A DNA stretch of 64,000 nucleotides from Flavobacterium ustbae (GTDB lineage Bacteria; Bacteroidota; Bacteroidia; Flavobacteriales; Flavobacteriaceae). Location: the NCBI RefSeq assembly GCF_003946915.1, contig NZ_RPOC01000012.1:54079-118078 (forward strand). Reading direction: 5' to 3'. Below, piece after piece: positions 60,640-64,000 of the stretch. The notes below the pieces were generated by a model. That model had not been told where the DNA came from. It searched no databases and saw nothing but the letters and a program-made list of their open reading frames with translations. The translations under genes were made by a program, and so were the position numbers. The number at the start of each line of letters is the position of its first letter. Position 1 is the stretch's first letter.

Positions 60640-61737
60640 TTAGACTGATAATTCTGGTTTCATACCCAAATCGCGTAAATGCTTAAAGTGAGCAATAACC
60701 GCACTTCGCATCGTTTTGTACTCGTAATAGGGTAAATTGCATTCTTTTGCTGTTTCTTTTACGATTTTTGCAATTTTACCGTAATGAATGTGACTGATAT
60801 TTGGAAAAATATGATGCTCAATCTGATGGTTTAATCCGCCTGTATACCAGTTTACGATGGCATTTTTTGGTGCAAAATTTGTCGTTGTGTACAATTGGTG
60901 AATAGCCCATGTATTGTCCATTTCTCCTAATTCATTTGGAGTTGGATTTGTAGTATGGTCAACAACGTGTGCCAATTGAAATACTACACTTAAGATTAAC
61001 CCTGCTGTATAATGCATTACAAAAAAGCCTAAAAGCACTTTCCACCACGTTATTCCAATTGCCATTGGTAATACAATCCAAATCGAAAGGTAGATGATTT
61101 TTGTAATTACTAAAGTGGTCCAAAGAATCTTCGGACTTTTTGGTTCTCCGTAAGATAGTTTTCTTTTTAGGTAATTACGCATCTGTTTAAAATCGGTAGT
61201 AATAGCCCAGTTGAAAGTTAATAAACCGTATAAGAAAACAGAGTAATAATGTTGAAAACGGTGAAAACGATGCCACTCTGCATGTTCTGTAAAACGAATA
61301 ATTCTTCCTGCATCAAGATCTTCGTCATGACCAGGAATATTAGTATAAGTATGGTGTAAAACGTTATGCTGTACTTGCCAGTTGTAAACATTTCCAGCAA
61401 GAACATAAATGGTTCCGCCCATAAATTTATTGATCCAGTTTTTGGTAGAATATGATCCGTGATTTCCGTCGTGCATTACATTCATTCCAACACCAGCCAT
61501 TCCAATTCCGATTACGATCGACAAAAGAAGCATTACCCAAAATGGCATCTCAAGCGTAAGGATTAAAAAATAGGGAGTTAAAAAAACAGCAAAAAGAATA
61601 ACAGCTTTTAAATGTAACTGCCAGTTTCCGGTTTTCTTTATATTGTTTTCTTTAAAGTAATTGTTAACGCGAGAGTTAAGCGTTCTAAAAAACTTTAAAT
61701 TGTCTTGCCGTGCAAAAGTTGGAGCAGTGTTATTCAT
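60640..61737 (-). CDS. Membrane fatty-acid desaturase
   Basis: 365 residues with membrane segments near 47-75 and 205-245. The three His boxes are present: HDGNH (about 109), HNVLHH (about 145), and the late HQIEHHIFP near 305. These bind the di-iron centre that removes hydrogens from acyl chains. The HQIEHH (HxxHH with preceding Q) type is that of front-end desaturases and acyl-lipid delta-type enzymes. It would adjust membrane fluidity. Promoter at 61757-61789. Confidence 0.93.
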   Translation of the reverse strand: MNNTAPTFARQDNLKFFRTLNSRVNNYFKENNIKKTGNWQLHLKAVILFAVFLTPYFLILTLEMPFWVMLLLSIVIGIGMAGVGMNVMHDGNHGSYSTKNWINKFMGGTIYVLAGNVYNWQVQHNVLHHTYTNIPGHDEDLDAGRIIRFTEHAEWHRFHRFQHYYSVFLYGLLTFNWAITTDFKQMRNYLKRKLSYGEPKSPKILWTTLVITKIIYLSIWIVLPMAIGITWWKVLLGFFVMHYTAGLILSVVFQLAHVVDHTTNPTPNELGEMDNTWAIHQLYTTTNFAPKNAIVNWYTGGLNHQIEHHIFPNISHIHYGKIAKIVKETAKECNLPYYEYKTMRSAVIAHFKHLRDLGMKPELSV

Positions 61738-61756
61738 AATTAATTTAAATAGTTTT

Positions 61757-61789
61757 CAAAGGTAATTATTATAAATTTTCAATTTGCAA
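61757..61789 (-). promoter_or_regulatory. Promoter of the desaturase gene
   Basis: Minus strand TTG, 22 bases, TACCTTTG; 19 bases before the ATG. Confidence 0.6.
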
Positions 61790-61820
61790 AATTGAGTTAA
61801 ATATTTCAATCGTAAAGTAG

Positions 61821-61828
61821 TACTTTTG
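61821..61828 (+). promoter_or_regulatory. -7 box for rsmG
   Basis: TACTTTTG, 16 bases upstream of the ATG; the nearest TTG is 26 bases upstream. Confidence 0.5.
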
Positions 61829-61844
61829 TTAAAAATTTATAGCA

Positions 61845-62474
61845 ATGGATGAGATATTGAAATATTTTCCAAATTTGACCGATCTTCAAATCGAACAATT
61901 TCAAAAATTAGACTTTTTATACCACGATTGGAATGAAAAAATCAATGTTATTTCTAGAAAAGATATTGATTCTTTATATACAAAACACATTTTACATTCG
62001 CTAGGAATTGCCAAAATCATGAAATTCGAACCTGGAGCAACAGTTTTGGATGTTGGAACAGGAGGCGGTTTTCCTGGTATTCCGTTGGCGATTCTTTTTC
62101 CTGAAACCAGATTTTATTTAATTGATGTAATAGCAAAAAAAATAAAAGTTGTTCAGGGAGTTGCTGATGCTTTAGAATTAAAAAATGTAAAATCAGAACA
62201 AAAACGTGCCGAATTAGTAAAAGGGGATTTCGATTTTATTGTAAGCCGCGCCGTTACAAATATGCCCGATTTCGTTTCATGGATACATGATAAAATTAAA
62301 AAACAGCATAAGCATATGTTAAAAAATGGAATCCTTTATTTAAAAGGAGGTGATTTGACTGATGAGCTGAAAGATTTTCCAAAAGCTACTTTATACGATT
62401 TAGCAGATTATTTTGAAGATGAATTTTTTGAAACCAAAAAAGTGGTGCACCTTCCTTTAAAATTTAAACCTTAA
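61845..62474 (+). CDS. rsmG: 16S rRNA (guanine-527-N7)-methyltransferase
   Basis: RsmG methylates G527 of 16S rRNA (E. coli numbering) in the decoding region. The 209 residues have the SAM-binding VLDVGTGGGFPGIPLAI (about 69-85), NVISRKDIDSLYTKHILHSL upstream of it, and IVSRAV near 140. Length and motif order are typical. In many bacteria it is next to parAB or mnmG; here it stands alone. Terminator follows. Confidence 0.96.
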   Translation: MDEILKYFPNLTDLQIEQFQKLDFLYHDWNEKINVISRKDIDSLYTKHILHSLGIAKIMKFEPGATVLDVGTGGGFPGIPLAILFPETRFYLIDVIAKKIKVVQGVADALELKNVKSEQKRAELVKGDFDFIVSRAVTNMPDFVSWIHDKIKKQHKHMLKNGILYLKGGDLTDELKDFPKATLYDLADYFEDEFFETKKVVHLPLKFKP

Positions 62475-62475
62475 T

Positions 62476-62516
62476 AAAATAACCCGTTTAGTATTTCTAA
62501 ACGGGTTATTTTTTGA
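62476..62516. terminator. Bidirectional terminator after rsmG
   Basis: Perfect 15-base arms AAAATAACCCGTTTA and its complement, loop GTATTTC, flanked by A and T runs. Confidence 0.92.
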
Positions 62517-62525
62517 ATTAAAAAA

Positions 62526-63257
62526 TTAAGATGCCTTTTTTGGAAGGTTTAAAAAACTATTTGCTTTAAGATCTAAATTTCCAATAAAGCTGTGAAGTGC
62601 GTTTTCAGATTCTTCAACTGAATATTTAAATGATTCATCAAAGAAAAATTCGCGGCAGATTAATGGTTCGTTTGATGGATCGTACACGCCTTCGTCACTT
62701 TCGTCTAAATTCTCATTTTTGTACGGATTAGGATGAGTATTTGCTAACCTAGTAATCGTCTGCTCGAACCATTTGTCAAATTTTTTCTTTTTTGGCGTAA
62801 TATGTCTTGCTAATAAAACTAATCCCACAAGTTCATTTTGTAAATAATAGGAGCCTTTTCGGTATCTCACATCTACCATTGTAACATTCATCAAGGCAAT
62901 CCATAATGCTCCGTTTACCGATCCTACGGCAGGAATTTCTAGTTCAGTATCAAAAAATAACGGATTTACATGTTCTTTGTTGTCTATAGAACACCAAAGT
63001 GCCTCAATACGTTTTTGAGTATCATGTATTTCTTGTGTATATCCTGTAAAACGCCAGTAAATCCACTCCAGTAAAGCAGCCGTTAAGCCAACAGAACCTT
63101 TGTGATTAATCTGCATTAAAGAATTTTCCAATTCTTCATTTCCTTCTAAAGGATCTAGAAGTTTATTTATTTTATTTTTTGTCCATTTAAAATTTATAGG
63201 GTGACCAATACTTTTTGATTCCATTATTACTTTCGGAACATTGTTCAAATTTCTCAT
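62526..63257 (-). CDS. Hypothetical soluble protein
   Basis: 243 residues, no signal peptide or membrane segment, many Trp and acidic residues. Seen: LLDPLEGNEELENSLMQINHKGSVGLTAALLEWIYWRF (about 33-70), a middle part ELEIPAVGSVNGALWIALMNVTMVDVRYRKGSYYLQNELVGLVLLARHI, a DESDEGVYDPSN acidic segment and PLICREFFFDESF. I do not recognise the family. It lies next to the IS element end, in an A+T-rich accessory-like region. Confidence 0.7.
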   Translation of the reverse strand: MRNLNNVPKVIMESKSIGHPINFKWTKNKINKLLDPLEGNEELENSLMQINHKGSVGLTAALLEWIYWRFTGYTQEIHDTQKRIEALWCSIDNKEHVNPLFFDTELEIPAVGSVNGALWIALMNVTMVDVRYRKGSYYLQNELVGLVLLARHITPKKKKFDKWFEQTITRLANTHPNPYKNENLDESDEGVYDPSNEPLICREFFFDESFKYSVEESENALHSFIGNLDLKANSFLNLPKKAS

Positions 63258-63858
63258 AATTGTGCAATTAATTTTTTTTGAATCTTTTTATGTTGTTTAA
63301 TATTGGAACAAATTTATACGGATAGGTCTTTTTTTAGTGGTATAAAAAGTTTTAAAAGTATCAGAATAAGTCATTTGCTATTTTTAAAGTGCTGATTTTT
63401 AAATAAATAAGAAAAGTATTACAAAATGTATAGTTCAAAAATTTCGCTTTAATACATGGATATTTTCTTTATTTTTTGTGAGTTTTTAGCTCTTTAATTG
63501 TATCTAAGATTCTTATTTATAGACTTTTATTTTTTTTCTTTTGTTTTTCCTAATTTTAAAATCCCTCAAATAAAAAAGTAGTACAGCAGTGTTAGGTAAA
63601 ATAAAAACCTGCTATTGCAAAATTTCAAAATTTAGAGGTGACAAAAAAGTCAAAATAATTATTTTGTAAGATATGTTGTAAAAAAAAAATAATGTATAGC
63701 AGACAATTAGCAATATAAAATCTAGGAGTACTATTTGAAAAAAAAGGAAGATGAATGCAAAATCAAAATTATAGGAGCTTATTATGATCTGCATTCTGAA
63801 GAAGTGATTTTACTATAAAAAGAAATAAAAAAACGAAAGCCGATTCTGTTTTTGAACA
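63258..63858. other. A+T-rich region, no confident gene
   Basis: About 600 bases, strongly A+T-rich. Apart from a possible 27-residue reading frame with TTG start (63735-63818, KKKEDECKIKIIGAYYD...), perhaps the tail of a decayed gene, I see nothing coding or structured. Confidence 0.6.
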
Positions 63859-64000
63859 TGCCCCAAAAAGTTAGACACTATTTGGGGCATTTATGGAAAG
63901 AAAAGTAAAGTATGACTATGCATTTAAGTTAGAATGCGTAGAATTGGTTTTAAAGAAGCATTATTCAGATGGACATGTTTCAAGAATGAAGCAGATTCCA
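63859..64000 (+). mobile_element. Left end of an IS3-like insertion sequence (runs off the window)
   Basis: Begins with TGCCCCAAAAAGTTAGACAC, a typical IS3-family inverted repeat, which also forms a TGCCCCAAA / TTTGGGGCA hairpin. The transposase gene starts 34 bases further on. The other end is outside the window. Confidence 0.82.
63893..64000 (+). CDS. IS3-family transposase OrfA, N-terminus
   Basis: 36 codons visible: MERKVKYDYAFKLECVELVL, then KKHYSDGHVSRMKQIP. The basic start and YAFKLECVELVLKK helix match the helix-turn-helix OrfA of IS3-type elements (residues 1-35), in which OrfB is made by frameshift. The rest is beyond the window. Confidence 0.85.
   Translation, partial: MERKVKYDYAFKLECVELVLKKHYSDGHVSRMKQIP

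Overview
The window is about two-thirds A+T and comes from a Bacteroidota chromosome, almost certainly Flavobacterium or a close relative. The evidence is a large C-type lectin protein ending in a type B type IX secretion (T9SS) sorting domain, a PorG-like protein next to uppS and bamA, a FolK-deoxynucleoside kinase fusion, and promoters of the flavobacterial form TTG-N17-22-TAnnTTTG with little Shine-Dalgarno use. There is no prophage, CRISPR array or rRNA operon. Most of it is core chromosome, with one insertion sequence entering at the right edge.

Layout. 1-5.6 kb: envelope operon porG-like, uppS, bamA (cut by the left edge), then nadK and a CBS-domain gene. 5.6-11.5 kb: pdxJ, a hydrolase, a small membrane protein, and the proteostasis trio tig, clpP, clpX. 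11.5-15.5 kb: a GlxA-type regulator divergent from an alternating VOC / SRPBCC gene cluster. 15.6-28.2 kb: serB, a GH3-family protein, a DUF2797 protein, a GT9 glycosyltransferase, an AsmA-like protein, an exported hydrolase, sppA and folK-dNK. 28.2-32.3 kb: T9SS adhesin-like protein, a SpoU methyltransferase and a DUF1573 protein. 32.5-35.4 kb: mutS and tRNA-Gly/tRNA-Leu. 35.6-44.2 kb: a DUF1508 protein, a heptad-repeat lipoprotein, waaA, a sugar aminotransferase, galE, an EamA transporter, a toxin-antitoxin-like pair, fabD, a DUF983 protein and an AraC regulator. 44.4-46 kb: YceI and pirin genes sharing a palindromic upstream site. 46.5-51.6 kb: a MccR/RamB-like regulator divergent from the glyoxylate-shunt genes aceB and aceA. 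51.8-63.3 kb: purT-DUF6370-crp operon, a U32 peptidase, a ferritin-like protein, a serine hydrolase, an aminotransferase, a desaturase, rsmG and an unknown protein. 63.86 kb to the end: left end of an IS3-like element.

The least explained material is between the genes. At least four families of dispersed structured repeats occur: (A) five copies of a REP-like element built on GATAGnnGTGGAAA and GGATAGC; (B) two copies of a composite palindrome of about 127 bp whose right hairpin shows paired compensatory changes; (C) long nested palindromes made of CACAGATT, CACAAATT and CACGAATT words, one with 23/23 and 29/30 matching arms; and (D) degenerate CTTAG-type and ACTGAnCACT-type tandem phrases. 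The clearest regulatory observations are a 16-bp palindrome at the same distance upstream of yceI and pirin, and a perfect 14-bp palindrome in the divergent regulator/aceB region.
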